Assembly: GCA_019096155.1 (NCBI GenBank)
Contig: JAHCVI010000001.1
Coordinates: 3,906,001-3,970,000, forward strand
Direction: 5' to 3'
Length of the DNA stretch: 64,000 bases
Source: Staphylotrichum longicolle
Taxonomy: Eukaryota; Ascomycota; Sordariomycetes; Sordariales; Chaetomiaceae
Both the position numbers and the translations under genes were made by a program. The notes under the pieces are model-generated. The model ran no database searches. It was not told the DNA's origin and worked only from the letters and a program-made list of their open reading frames with translations. Below are positions 22,132 to 33,159 of the stretch, piece after piece; the stretch's first letter is position 1, and each line of letters opens with the position of its first letter.

Positions 22132-24252
22132 ATGGATCCTCGCCAGGACATGCCGGCCTTTGCCCTCGAACCTTTCGACGATGTCTCTAGGCAGGCGCTT
22201 CGTCTACGAGGTCAGCGCTTGCCCGTTGGTTGCGAAGCCACAGCCAGCGGGGGCTTGAATTTCTCCACAGGCTTCCGCTCTCGGGGTTCCTCTGACGGAT
22301 ACTTTCTCACAATCGGCCGAGACGATACCAATGACATTGTGTCCTCCTTTCTTTGTGGCGGCGTGAGGGTTGCGGGGTACGTGATCTCTCAGCTCCTCGG
22401 CTATGCTCTACCTACCAGGTACATGATGAGGTGGTACTGACCTGGGCACGGGTGTGCTTCATAGATTCCACTGCGCCTTCTCATTCACCAAAACTGGCGA
22501 ACTCATGATCGAGGATGTTACCCAGCTGCAGGTAGTACATGTTTTCTGGATTGACCACAAGGGCCGCCGCCATTGCGAGGACGATGGGAGGTACAACCTG
22601 GCAGGAGGGCCCCAGCACCGTCGTATTATCCCCATAGCGGCCCCGTCGCCTCCCGGAAAGATCGTCATCGAGATGATGGAGGATTTTCGATTCGTCTTTG
22701 TTTGGAAAATAGACATCTGGCGCCGCGAAACCGTCGACAAAGCAAGGGCCCGGTTTGCAGGTCTGTTAGCCGCGGGGAAGACGACCACCCAACTCACCGT
22801 GCCCCATACTCCCCGGGAAGAATGGGAGGACGTATCCACTACACGCCCTTCGTGGACCAGAGGGCCGACCTCCGACCACATTGGAGACACACCCATACTG
22901 GGAACTCGGATACGGCAGCTTCGGGACTGTTTGTAAGGTCGTCGACCTTGCGACGGGGAAGCTGTGGGCCGTTAAGAGCTGCTTTAAACCCAAACACGGG
23001 GGACGAACGCTGGAAGAAGGATTTTCAGACGGAGGTTGAGGCCCTCGCAAAGGTACAGCATGTACGTGCTTGACCATGCACCCCCCCTCCAGCCACCCCC
23101 CGCCCCGGGCGCGGCTTCTTCCCCTTCGTTATACCTTAGCTTGCTGACCACTGACGTACGTTACAACCACAGAAACACGTCATCCGACTGGTGCATCACC
23201 AGGGCTGGGCGGAAGGCCATCCGGTGGAAATCTTTATGCCGCTCTGCGAGGGCAACGTTGACGACTTGTTTGAGCCGTACAAAGCACGTCATGAGTGCAA
23301 GAGTCCCCCTAACTACCACAAGCCTAAATGGCTCCACGACTTCATCGACCAAGTCTTAGACGCCCTGAGTTTTCTCCAGAAGAATAAGATCCTCCACCAC
23401 GATCTCAAATCGGACAACATCCTCTATACCAGGAGCAAGGACAAGGGGGTCACCTACAGATTCTTGTTGTCTGACTTCGGTCTGTCCATCACCCGTCGAC
23501 GTGGGGTCTGGGATAATAAGAAACCAGGCGCTCTGGCATATCGGGCCCCTGAGCTCACGCAGAGCCGCAAGCCCCACCCCAATTCGGACGTTTACTCGTT
23601 TGGCATCATGCTACTCGAGCTTCTGGGTGTATATTGTGGCGATGAAGCCACTCAGGAATTTAGCTGGCGCGAGAAGCTCAAAGGCTTTCACGTCCGAAAC
23701 TACAACCATTACCGCGATGAGGTGCCCGAGCGGGGGGCAGACTGGGGGCGCGTGGAAGACCTCCGTGGCCACTCCCGCGTTGAATCGCTGGCCACCTACG
23801 GGATCGTGCCCTCGGCCTTCATGTACGTCTTGGAACGGGACCCAGCGAAAAGGTCATCAGCAGCGGACGCACGGTCCCGGCTCCTCCCGTACTACCCCAA
23901 GAACGACCCCTCACAGCGACCTGCGGCACCAGAACCTACCACTGCCCGTGACGCTCTGCGGGCGGCTACCAGGCGGGGCGTTCCAGAACCCCCACCCCGC
24001 CTCCGCCTGACAACCAGGACGACCGGCCTCGGCCAGGCTCCGCGCACAGCCGAGGAACGGCCCATCGGAACCCGACCTCCAACCCCCGGCCCGGAACCCA
24101 CCCGCCGTATCGTTCCCACATATTGGCCCGCCCATCTAGGGCCTCGGCCCGCCGCTGGTCCAAGTCAGCCACCACCGGATCCGCGCATCACGATTCGGAG
24201 GCTGACGATACGGACACGGACAAATGTGCGAGAGGGGAGAGATGAAAGATGA
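22132..24252 (+). CDS. FHA-domain protein kinase, reading frame broken twice
   Basis: Exons 22132..22376, 22465..23061 and 23173..24252. The N-terminal region has an FHA-like layout: LTIGRDDTNDIV, then VRVAG joined by splicing to FHCAFSFTKTGELMIEDVTQ. A Ser/Thr kinase domain follows: glycine loop YGSFGTVCK, Lys in LWAVKSC, catalytic loop HHDLKSDN (HHD for HRD), DFGLS, and APE-type YRAPEL. The tail is Pro/Arg-rich. The glycine-loop segment lies in a different frame from what precedes it (one extra base near 22898) and from what follows (one extra base in the G5 run at 22998-23002). All catalytic residues are otherwise kept and the last exon is fully open, so sequencing error is as likely as true loss. 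If intact it would bind phosphothreonine partners and phosphorylate Ser/Thr substrates. Confidence 0.7.
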
Positions 24253-24533
24253 GAAGGGGTATCGGGCGGCAAGAAATCTCCGGGATTCCTGTCCGAGATC
24301 CTCTTCTTCAGTTTCAATGCCGAGAGGAGGAAGGGTATCGTGTATGATAATTGACTCAGCCTTCAGAGAAGGCTTGATTTCAGTAAATCAGACGGGTTTC
24401 ATCTTGTTATTACTACTAGGATTATTTCTTCATGCTCAAGCCAAGCAAGAACGAGAAAAAACAACATTTGTTCCACGCTGCTGTTGATCATGGCTGAAAT
24501 CAAGGCATATCTGACCAAGTCAAGAATGGAAAG

Positions 24534-25235
24534 CTACTCCTCCACGCCGCCAGGGGCATTCGAGTTGACAGGTCCCTTGGCTTCAACCAGCTCCAGCTCG
24601 ATGGCCTCATAGTCCCACGTGTTCAGAATATCAATATTGTTCGGCGACCGCTTGATGTACCACGGCACCCCTTGTTGCTCACGTCGTCAGTTCATATCGC
24701 CAACACAAACCCACACTTCAGGCTGGCACTTACACTTGTCAATCCCCTGGGGTGTCTTCTCCTTGACCGCAAACCAGCGCCACTCGCCGCCGCCGACCGG
24801 CCTGTACCGCAGCACGGTCTTGCCGTTCGGCCCGCACCGCCCGGGCGTCTTGATGATCAGAAACTCCTTGTACGTGAAGAGTGGGCCCTCGTCCTCGAGC
24901 CGGTACGTGTACACCAGGCGGTACGCATCCGGCACACCGTCGCGGTTGCTTAGGCCATAGTACCCGGGAACCGGAGGCGGGTGCGGGTTGGTGGGCACGA
25001 CGTTGAGGATGGTGTACGGGTCCGAGGGCGCCGCGACGCTGATGCGGTTGAAGTGGTCGGCCGGGTTGTGCGGCGGCGGGGTGACGCCGGGGGAGAAGTA
25101 CTGGGCCGAGGTGTTGGAGCGCAGGCGCTGGTTGTTGATGACGGGGTACTTGCTGCTGCCGGAAAAGCGGAAGAAGTAGTCGGCCGAGGCGGTTGCCGAG
25201 AGGGTGGCGAGCGAGAGGAGGGTGGTGAACTTCAT
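24534..25235 (-). CDS. Secreted protein of unknown function
   Basis: Two exons, 24734..25235 and 24534..24670, joined by a GTAAGT-donor intron of 63 nt; 212 aa. The first 18 residues (MKFTTLLSLATLSATASA) are a clear signal peptide followed by DYFFRFSG. The mature chain is rich in Pro, Tyr and Asn, has almost no cysteine, and contains segments such as PGYYGLSNRDGVPDAYRLVY and GGGEWRWFAVKEKTP that look like beta strands. It ends WDYEAIELELVEAKGPVN. No known domain is recognised. A start in a longer upstream frame (25322) is rejected because it would bury the signal peptide. It is probably an extracellular or wall-associated protein. Confidence 0.7.
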
Positions 25236-25991
25236 TTTGACGTTGTGCTTTGTTTGTAGCGAGCGACGAGAGGAAAATCCACTTGCACACGATGTTCGTG
25301 AGACGAAAAGTGTAGAGGGCAAGTGAGTTCTTCACAACGGTGAGATGGTCGTCCGTCTTATTCTTCAGCAACCCGAATCACATCATGATGTGCGCTGGTG
25401 GCTGATGGATCCAGCCCCCTGGTCGAGCAGCTACCCTGCTCCCGCGGCTTGGCCCGCCCCAGCCACCAACCAGATCGCTACCAAACCGCCACTTTCTTTA
25501 CCCCTCAGCAGGGTCTCATGGTCTGTCGAATGGGCAGCCGTTGGACGTTTTGTTCGGGAGGGATGTGCCTCGTATTTGAAGATGCTAATCCAAAAACCGG
25601 CATGGCGCAGCAAGCACTCTTCAACGTTGCACAAGTGTCCCATGATCACAGGCGGATGGTGTCAGTGAACGGATGTCTGCTGTTCTTCACATGCGGCGGG
25701 CCTTCTGGTTATTTTTGTCGCTGGATTCTGCGATCACCAGCGCGTGACCATGGGGTGCCTAGTTGGTTGCTCGGTTGTCCAGCGTTGCACCCGTTGACAG
25801 CTTGGAGAGCCTGGCACAGTAACCCAATCAGAATCCCAACTCCCAGCTGGCACTTTTCCTCGTCCCGAGGTTGGTTGCATCTCTTTTCCCTGCTTCCTCC
25901 TTTTTGCCAAACAGTGACACACTGACACGTCAAACCCTGCTAGACTCCACCGGCTACCCGTCCTTACTCCAACCCCAGTCCCATCTAAGCG
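25236..25991. other. Divergent intergenic region
   Basis: About 750 nt between divergent genes; no supported gene. Confidence 0.35.
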
Positions 25992-27230
25992 ATGTCGTTA
26001 CCGCACCCGTTTGACGATGACGTCCCGGCCATTGTGTCAACTGCGGAGCTGCCGAATCCCCCAATGACCTTTGACGAAGAGCGTGAGGAGCTTGCGGCGA
26101 CACATCAACTAATTCGGGCCAAGTACGACGCTGGAATACCCTTCTTTACCAAGACGCTCTTTCGAGACGTGGTGCGGCAAATCGAAAGCGATGAGGAGAG
26201 GATTTCTGTAACCGGCTTAGACGGGCTCTCTGTCCATTTCCCCATTGAGACTGGGAGTGTGTACCGATCCCACCCCTATGGGGATGACTTCGCTTGCTTC
26301 GTGTACGGACGCCGTGCTTTATTGCCGTTCTTAGCAGCGATCCCCACTTACTCCAAGTCCCCTTTGAGTCTATTCGTTTCTGATTCATACCAGCACGAAG
26401 CCGCGACTCATGTATCGCACCGTACAAGACCTTCTCCCTCCCGAGGGCGCCCAATGCTACTCAGTGTGCCGTGCATATCTTCCCGTCGAGGTCGTCCACT
26501 CAACAGAAGTACGCAACGCACACACCAACGAGGTCGTGGATCTTTGGCCAACTGCGGACCACGTCACCGTAAAGTCCAGATTCGAGCAGGCGAAGTGTTC
26601 CCTAGTAGCGACCGAGCATTTCGCACGCATCAAGTCCTCTCTCGGCTCCATCGTAATCCCACTTGGCATCGACAAGATTGTTGCATTTGGATGTTCCACA
26701 ATTTCATCGCTCAAGGACGATAGCGTGGTGTCCAGCATGGCGCAGCACTCCCTCGCGCTCATGATTAGAGATTTCTTGGTTGACTTGTATGGCGAGCATT
26801 CTCGCACCATCCAATGCTATCCCGAGAACCCCTTCTACGCGCCAATTGACAACCTGGTCCTCTCAGAGGCGGGATTCACCATCATCGATGATCTGCGGGC
26901 CTTCCTTGAGGTCGACGAAACAAGCGTTGTCATTGCCATGGACCCAGACATTCCAGTAAGGCAGATTGTTGCGGATACTGCGCGCCCTGCGATGATGGTC
27001 TGGAACAAGGTCAGAGTCTCAGAGCCGTTTGGGTAAGTCCAAGTATCTTTCTGCGTCACAGTAACAATCTAACCGCTGCCAGCAACGATCCTGTCTCGTC
27101 CCGTGTGCTTCAGATGATGGAAGATTACATCGAAGCGCCATTTCCGGCGCAGAACGACCATTTTGGGGATATAGCCATGTATGTGAGGAGGAGTAATTGG
27201 AGGGCGAAAAACTCGGTCCTCGGTGAATAA
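25992..27230 (+). CDS. SRR1-like domain protein
   Basis: Three exons, 25992..26260, 26394..27032 and 27083..27230, all phase-consistent; 351 aa. The middle exon carries an SRR1-like domain: KIVAFGCSTIS, then QHSLALMIRDFLVDLYG, CYPENPFYAPIDNLVLSEAGF and VVIAMDPDIPVRQIV. This family is named after the Arabidopsis circadian/light-signalling gene SRR1 and is widespread in fungi. Fungal members are numerous and mostly uncharacterised; a metabolic rather than signalling role is often suggested from structure. The N-terminal 90 residues (FDEEREELAATHQLIRAKYD, DGLSVHFP) match the leader seen in filamentous-fungal members. The first intron (133 nt) is supported because it alone joins the N-terminal frame to the domain frame. 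No signal peptide. Confidence 0.78.
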
Positions 27231-27785
27231 GCCCCTGGCGTAGAGGAGTAATTGAAGAGGAGTTGTAATGGTTTCAGCGTTGGCCACACTTCAAACCGTT
27301 TACCTCACCTGTGGTCAGGGGCATCCTCTTGGATGCCAGCCCGGTGTCAGAGCACGCTGTCCTCCAACTGCATCTTCAATGGGCGCCGGCCTTCCATTCA
27401 TCAAGCTATTGTGGGACATGTTGCACGCTGATGAGGAGTTGAAGAGTTTGAGTGTTGAGGAGAGCTGAAAATTCCGTCGCGTGTCAGAACAAAAACAAAG
27501 TTTCAATTGCGCATGCAATTGATGTGGCAAGTCAATAACAGAAGTCACCGTCGGGATACTTAATGACAGATTCCTAATTCAGTCACCAGGACCCAAAAGC
27601 TCCGGGGAGGACCGAGATAGATTAACATGCAGTCAGCTCCTATTTTCATCGACTGAGGTTACATCCAGTCCCCATCATGCAGAAGAGCAACCATGATGAT
27701 TCTTAGAGTACGTTGGCTTCTTCTAATCTTCGACATTCATCCTGGCAGCTATTTCACCTCGTTCTCTCCTCGCTCAGCTCTCACA
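27231..27785. other. Intergenic region
   Basis: About 550 nt between two plus-strand genes. An upstream ATG at 27693 is in frame with the next gene, but its extension would bury that gene's signal peptide. Confidence 0.35.
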
Positions 27786-28433
27786 ATGCTGTCATTCTGG
27801 TCTCAAGGTTTTTCCGCTGGCCTCCTGTGGCTTGCTGCAACATCATCGGCACACTCCGCGGCGATCCTACCCCAGCTCAACAATGTCACGTTAAGCTCGG
27901 TATCAACACAAGGCGCAGGTTGCCCCAAGGGCACCGTTTCAACGCTTATCAGCACCGACGGGACAACGATAACCTTCATCTTCGATCAGTTCGAGACCTA
28001 CTATGGCCCAGCTTATCCGCCAACACAAAAGTCGAAAACCTGCACCATCAACCTCGAACTCGGATACTATTCGGGGAACACCTTTGCAGTCGTTGACACA
28101 ACCTACCGCGGATCTGCGATGCTGAGCACGGGGATGAGTGCAGCCATCGCTTCGACCTACAGGATAACCAGCGATGAAGCAGGGGATGGGACAGTCCAGA
28201 TCCGAGATGTCGTGCCCGGAGGATCCGTGGATGAGTACATCAAGACTGTTTCTGTCCCGGCGGCCTCTACCCTCAACTCACCCTGCGGTCGGGGCGGCGC
28301 GACGCTCCAGGTCAATACGCGGGTTTCAGTATCATCAAACAGCACGACTGTTGCTGGCAGCGTGACTGGGGATCCTGATTTTTCACTCAGATATCAACAG
28401 TTGCACTTGGGTTGGTCCGCCTGCAAAGAGTGA
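27786..28433 (+). CDS. DUF4360 secreted protein
   Basis: Single exon, 215 aa from the ATG at 27786 (MLSFWSQGFSAGLLWLAATSSAHS, signal peptide). The mature protein shows the DUF4360 pattern: GCPKGTVSTLISTDGTTITFIF near the start, CTINLELGYYSGNTFAVVDTTYRGSA in the middle, and a SPCGRGGATLQVNTRVSVSS block near the end. Cysteines in GCP, TCTI, SPCG and SACK are placed as in the family and probably form disulfides. DUF4360 proteins are small extracellular proteins of fungi and some bacteria without a defined activity. A degraded relative lies at 43604-44203. The start could be the in-frame ATG at 27693, but this is unlikely because of the signal peptide position. Confidence 0.85.
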   Translation: MLSFWSQGFSAGLLWLAATSSAHSAAILPQLNNVTLSSVSTQGAGCPKGTVSTLISTDGTTITFIFDQFETYYGPAYPPTQKSKTCTINLELGYYSGNTFAVVDTTYRGSAMLSTGMSAAIASTYRITSDEAGDGTVQIRDVVPGGSVDEYIKTVSVPAASTLNSPCGRGGATLQVNTRVSVSSNSTTVAGSVTGDPDFSLRYQQLHLGWSACKE

Positions 28434-28523
28434 AGCTGTATGCTAGGCTTGCCGTAGGTCGCTACAGACCTTGCATTTGGATTCATAACAGGTGCCGGCG
28501 CCTCCACGGTACTCTCTAGTTTC

Positions 28524-29944
28524 TCAAGATACTCCCGAAAGTAGTTTTTCCGGATCTTTTGCATGTTCCATATCCCGCCTCCATGCCTTCTTGACCTCGT
28601 CCAACAAGCCGTCCCGTGTCAGCACCTCTGCTGCAACCCCCGCCAACGCCTTCGCTACCCTCAAAGCCCTCTCAAATGCCTCCCTCGTTCCCGAAGCCCT
28701 CTCAAAGTCCGGACTGTGCGGCTGGCCGCCAAGCGGCCCAGGCGGAATGGCAAAGCTGGCATTCACGCTTGGCACGACATAACTGACATCCCCTTGGTCC
28801 GTACTCGACATCACATGCGCAACGCCTGCCTCTCCACTCTCTTCAGGCGGTATCAACGGCTCCGGCACGTCCCCTAATACATTCCAATACCGTCTATACA
28901 CCCCTGCGAGCACTCGGTTCGGCACATGATCCTTATACCCCTGTGTAACCTTGACCTCGACCCTCGCCCCCGTCGCCTCGCCGCCCGCCCGCAAACACCC
29001 ACCCACCTTCTCCTTCAGCACCTCCAACCGCGCCGTGCTCCCCGCGCGCAGCACACACACGCACGCCGCATGCTCGTGGATCACGTTCGTCGTCTCGCCG
29101 CCGCCATCGGTGATCGCGAAGCCGATCACGTCCCCCGGCATGGTCTGCTGGCGCAGGGCCGCCACGGCCGTGTACGCGACGACGAGCGCGTCGAGCGCGT
29201 TGACGCCCCGCCAGGGGTCCTTGGCGGCGTGCGCGGCGCGGCCGAGGAAGCGCGCCTCGAGCCGCGCGAAGGCGGTGGTGCGCACGAGCGGGTTGTTGTG
29301 CGTGATGCCCGGGTGCGAAATGAGGGAGATGTCGACGTGGTCGTAGGCGTGCTGCTCGAGGAGGCGGATCTTGCCGCCGCGGTAGGTCTCTTCGCCGGGG
29401 GTGCCGAAGAGGACGACTTTGCCTGGGAGGTTGTGGTGGCGGATGAGTGAGGCGGTTGTGAGGCCGGCGGCGAGGGAGGCGGTTGCGATAAGGTTGTGGC
29501 CGCAGGCGTGTCCGAGGTCGGGGAGGGCGTCTGGGAGACGGGATGGTTAGTACGGCATGGGTGATGGTGTGTTGATGGGGACATGCCCATTTCAATGTTG
29601 AAGGAGACTGAAGGCCCCGGTCGACCACTGTCGTAGATGGCTACCCATGCTGTTTCCATGCCGTAGGCCGATGGTGTGACTTTCCACCCCTCTTGCCTCG
29701 CTCGCAGAAAGCTAGTGAGCGCATCATGTGCCTTGTGTTCCTGGAAGGCGGGCTCCGGATTTTCGTGTATGAAGCTGTTCAGGGGCCATAACGACTCGGC
29801 GACATCGTCAATGAAGGCGTCGATGTCTGCCAAGAACTCAGGGGGCTCGACATCTTGATGAGTGGTGTGTCGGTTGGGCGACGGTTCCTCGCCCTCGCCC
29901 ACTCTTGGGACCATGACGAAGCCATCTTGTTCCATGTCTGGCAT
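28524..29944 (-). CDS. M20-family peptidase / amidohydrolase (PM20D2-like)
   Basis: Two exons, 29587..29944 and 28524..29530; 454 aa from the ATG at 29944. The metal-binding motif DALPDLGHACGHN is restored exactly by splicing, but the donor is GC (gcatgt at 29586), not GT. Other family blocks follow: FGTPGEETYRGGKIRLL, ISLISHPG, FLGRAAHAAKDPWRGVNALDA (dimerisation and substrate lid), TNVIHEHA and MSSTDQGDVSYVVPSVNA, where the conserved Asp and Glu fall. The family hydrolyses amide bonds of N-acyl amino acids or unusual dipeptides; PM20D2-like members act on mismade dipeptides. No signal peptide, so cytosolic. It ends close to the DUF4360 gene (convergent) and starts divergently from the CmcJ-like gene 350 nt away. 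Confident family call; substrate unknown. Confidence 0.85.
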
Positions 29945-30296
29945 CTCAAAACAGCAAACGCGTGCAGAGTCCAGTTCAGCTGGGGCAACTTGTCCCGAAT
30001 AGAAACGCGGCACGGAACAAGCCGCTTCGCTCCAGAGGTCCGGTTAATTGTCGCTGTACATGCAGACCACGTGCGGCTGGGGGACATTGCAGTCGGTATG
30101 ATGTGCTCCGTGGTGTTCCAATTCTTGGATAATGTCAACCGTAAATTGCGGCAGTTGGCAACACTATTTGGCATCTACCCTTGGGACGTTGCGTGCTTTA
30201 AAATGTTCCATGTGCAGATGGGTATGCGGTGATGATGGCACAGAGCACACGACCGCAACGACCCCAGCCCCTCAAGATCTGCTTGAAACATCTCAA

Positions 30297-31144
30297 ATGG
30301 CGGAGAGCGCGGCCTTGGACGCACAACCAAAACACCATGTAACAACCACGCTCAACTATTGGGATGACCCAGGGGATGGCTCTCGGCCGACCCCAATCTT
30401 CATTGGCAAAGGCAGAGTAACCAACAAGCGGCCTCATCTCCCTCACGAGTTTGTGGTCACAGACATCACCGGTGACGAAAGCAAATACGCTCTCGACACG
30501 CACGGCTTTCAGTATTGCCGGCACCAGAGCAGCGAAAAACATTTCACCAACGAACAAACCATCCGAACAGTGTACTACGAGGAATGCAGACAGCTCCTGC
30601 AAGATGTCACGGGTGCAAACGCGTCCACATCTTCAACCACAAGGTCCGCCGCGGACCAACGCAGTGGCACCATCTGGGCTTGCATGGAAAGAATCTCGCA
30701 AACCGGGGCCCTGTTACCCGAACACACGTAGACCAGTCGTACGTGGGGGCGAGCGGCGGCTAAGATGGGAGTTCCGGACCCCACGAGGCCGACGCGTTGC
30801 TCAAGCGGAGGTATCAAATCATCAATATCTGGCGACCGATAGAGACCATCCTGAAGGACCCAATCGCGGTGGCGGATGCCAACACCGTTCCGGACTCGGA
30901 CCTCGTCGGGGCAGATTTGGTGGAAGACGACTTCAACGGGGAGTCTTGGGTGGTTCGGCACAACTTCGATCATCGGTGGTACTTCAAGCACCGTATGACG
31001 CCCCAGGACGTCCTCCTCATCAAATGCTTTGACTCGGAGACAGACTTGGCACGGAGGGCGCTGCATTCGGCTTTTGAAGACCCGGCGTACCGAGAGGAGG
31101 CATCCCGGCAGAGCATCGAGGTCAGGTGTCTCGTGTTCTATTGA
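30297..31144 (+). CDS. CmcJ/AsaB-like oxygenase-family gene, frame broken
   Basis: Starting at the ATG at 30297 the frame gives TTLNYWDDPGDGSRP, then YALDTHGFQYCRHQSSEKHF. After about 30616 the family sequence moves to another frame, as if one A were missing from GCAAACG: KRVHIFNHKVRRG, then VTRTHVDQSYVGAS, with a TAA at 30761 in that frame. Downstream, EADALLKRRYQIINIWRPIE and VVRHNFDHRWYFKHRMTPQDVLLIKCFDS are intact to 31144. This is the fungal family related to bacterial CmcJ (cephem 7-methoxylation partner) and fungal AsaB, annotated as putative hydroxylases/desaturases; the conserved HVD and the later histidine are likely metal ligands. Either a recent pseudogene or a sequence error. It sits 490 nt before a 2OG-Fe(II) oxygenase on the same strand, suggesting a linked function. 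Confidence 0.65.
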
Positions 31145-31635
31145 ATGGACGAAACAAACATTGGTTCCCCTGTACCGTGTTCTCGGTAGAGTGCTTCAAG
31201 ATGAATCAGATAGTGTTCAGTTGCCAGACCCCTGAATTGAGATGCTTCTGGGATTGTCTCATCATCTGGAAAAACTGTCAACCAGATATCACAGTGACTG
31301 ATTCGTCATGAGTAGACTTCTGCGTTATTCACGGAATGCAACACCACGTTCAAGTAAACAAGCCGAAATGCGGGGGGTTTCAGAAGTGTCAACCGGCAAT
31401 GCGACATCCCACCCTAATGTACCCATCGACCAAACATGAAGTGCGGGGAATGCTCAATAATTGGCTCAATATGGCTCCGAAAACTGGTCTTGCAATATCG
31501 GCGAACGTCATGGAGGGAGAGCGCGTATCTCAGACTGCAAGGAGGACAACGGTATGTAAAGACATCAAATCCAGCGTCAATGACAAGACGCCTCTGCCTG
31601 TAAGGAAGCTCAGCAAGAACTCTTGACTCATCATC
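31145..31635. other. Intergenic region
   Basis: About 490 nt between two plus-strand oxygenase-family genes; should contain the promoter of the 2OG oxygenase. No clear motif. Confidence 0.3.
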
Positions 31636-32718
31636 ATGGCTCCTACCAACGAGAACCCCGAGACCGTCGAATGGCAAGGCAGGCAGGTCCCTGTCTGGTC
31701 CATGAGGACCATTGACTACGGGCTGCTGCTTTCCCAGGACCCCACTGAGGTCGAAAAGGTGACCAAGGCGTGCCTCGAGGATGGATACTTCCAGCTCGAT
31801 CTCAACAGCATCGACGGCCGCAGGATGCTCGAGGACCGCCAAGACGTCCTCAACCTCATGGACCGCTTCTTCGATGCCCCGCTCGAAGCCAAGAACGAGT
31901 ACGGCCTGATCGATTCCCATCTCGGCTACGAGCCCGTGGGCAACCGGACTGGCGCTTTTGGAGCCGGAACCAAGGACGGCTACGAGATGCTCAAGGTTTC
32001 CCGCGACGAGATCCAGCAGGGCGCCCCCCGCGTCCCCTCCCCCATCAAGAACAGCGGCGATCTCCGCATCCTGGAGCACGCCATCGGCAGCTGCAACATC
32101 ATCACCAAGGTGATTCTGTCGGCGCTCTCCACGGGTATGAACCTCACCGGCGCCGCCCGGTTCGAGAACTCGCACCGCAACGACCGCCCCTCCACCACGA
32201 CGCTCTCCATGATGCACTACCTCCCCGCCGAGGTCACGGGCCAGCACAAGATCGGCCACCAGAAGCACACCGACATCAGCTCGCTGACGCTCCTCTTCAG
32301 CGACCAGTGGGGCCTGCAGATCCGCCCGCCCGGCGAGTGCGGCGCGCGCGAGATGGGCTTCGTGGCGCCCAAGGCCGGGTGCGCGTTCGTGCACGTGGGC
32401 GACTCGCTGCGGTTCGCCAGCGGCATGAAGTTCCAGTCGTGCATCCACCGCGTCGTGCCCTTCGACCCGACCGAGCACCGCTACTCGATCGCCTACTTCC
32501 TCCGCGCCGAGGACGACACCATGTTCATGGACAGCGAGGGCCGCTACGTCACGGCCAAGGACTGGCACGACCAGAAGTTCAAGGCCTTCACCGATCCGCC
32601 CGTGTGGCAGGCCATGGCGCCCAAGTCGATGATCCTGGGTGGCATGGTGGAGGATGGCGCCGATGATCGGGAGCCGGTGCCGGCGTTTGTGCCCGAGGTT
32701 GTCAAGGCGACGGCTTAG
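31636..32718 (+). CDS. 2OG-Fe(II) oxygenase, isopenicillin-N-synthase-like family
   Basis: Single intronless exon, 360 aa. The C-terminal jelly-roll shows the complete active site: iron ligands His211 and Asp213 (HTD) and His271 (IHRV), and the 2-oxoglutarate-binding Arg282-x-Ser284 (RYS). The N-terminal DIOX_N part (VPVWSM, EKVTKACLEDGYFQL, MDRFFDAPLEAKNEYG) is typical of fungal members that hydroxylate, desaturate or cyclise secondary metabolites, peptides or gibberellin-like compounds. No signal peptide, so cytosolic. The gene is intact and strongly GC-biased at third positions. The neighbouring CmcJ-like gene and M20 amidohydrolase make a small tailoring cassette plausible, but no backbone synthase is in the window. 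The substrate cannot be inferred. The long opposite-strand frame is a shadow. Confidence 0.9.
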   Translation: MAPTNENPETVEWQGRQVPVWSMRTIDYGLLLSQDPTEVEKVTKACLEDGYFQLDLNSIDGRRMLEDRQDVLNLMDRFFDAPLEAKNEYGLIDSHLGYEPVGNRTGAFGAGTKDGYEMLKVSRDEIQQGAPRVPSPIKNSGDLRILEHAIGSCNIITKVILSALSTGMNLTGAARFENSHRNDRPSTTTLSMMHYLPAEVTGQHKIGHQKHTDISSLTLLFSDQWGLQIRPPGECGAREMGFVAPKAGCAFVHVGDSLRFASGMKFQSCIHRVVPFDPTEHRYSIAYFLRAEDDTMFMDSEGRYVTAKDWHDQKFKAFTDPPVWQAMAPKSMILGGMVEDGADDREPVPAFVPEVVKATA

Positions 32719-33159
32719 AGTGTCGCTGAGCGTTGTAACGAACTGAATTGAACCGATTTGCTCTTGCTGTCCATTTGAGAAGCGTTGACTCTAGTGCTGG
32801 GTTTGTGTGTTTGTCACGGTGTATGTGTGTGTGCGGATCTTGGAGACCCCTGACTTGGGCTGAAAGCTGCGCCTCCATTTCTGCAGGCTCTGGTTCTCTT
32901 CGCTCTTCCGCAGCTTGCCGGAATGAGTCAAGTCGGCCGCCCGTGCAAACTGCAAACGAAGCGGCGTGACCAACAGCCAACTGCGCCGCACCCTGCGACA
33001 AAAAAACGACAAAACAAGGCCAACCCTTCTTTGCCGAACAATCGCTGCCCTCGGTTCTCCACGTTCTGTCACCTTCCAGAAGGACTTGGTTCTTAAAGAT
33101 TTTAACCGGTGACATCTTTGACGCCAATCTTAAGCACAAGACAGAGCCACAACTGTACC
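32719..33159. other. Intergenic region
   Basis: About 440 nt. A short TG-rich run near 32803-32832 is the only notable feature. Confidence 0.3.

Noticed and set aside
31414..32568. 384-codon frame opposite the 2OG oxygenase
   Set aside because: Shadow frame of a high-GC exon; no start context or family match.
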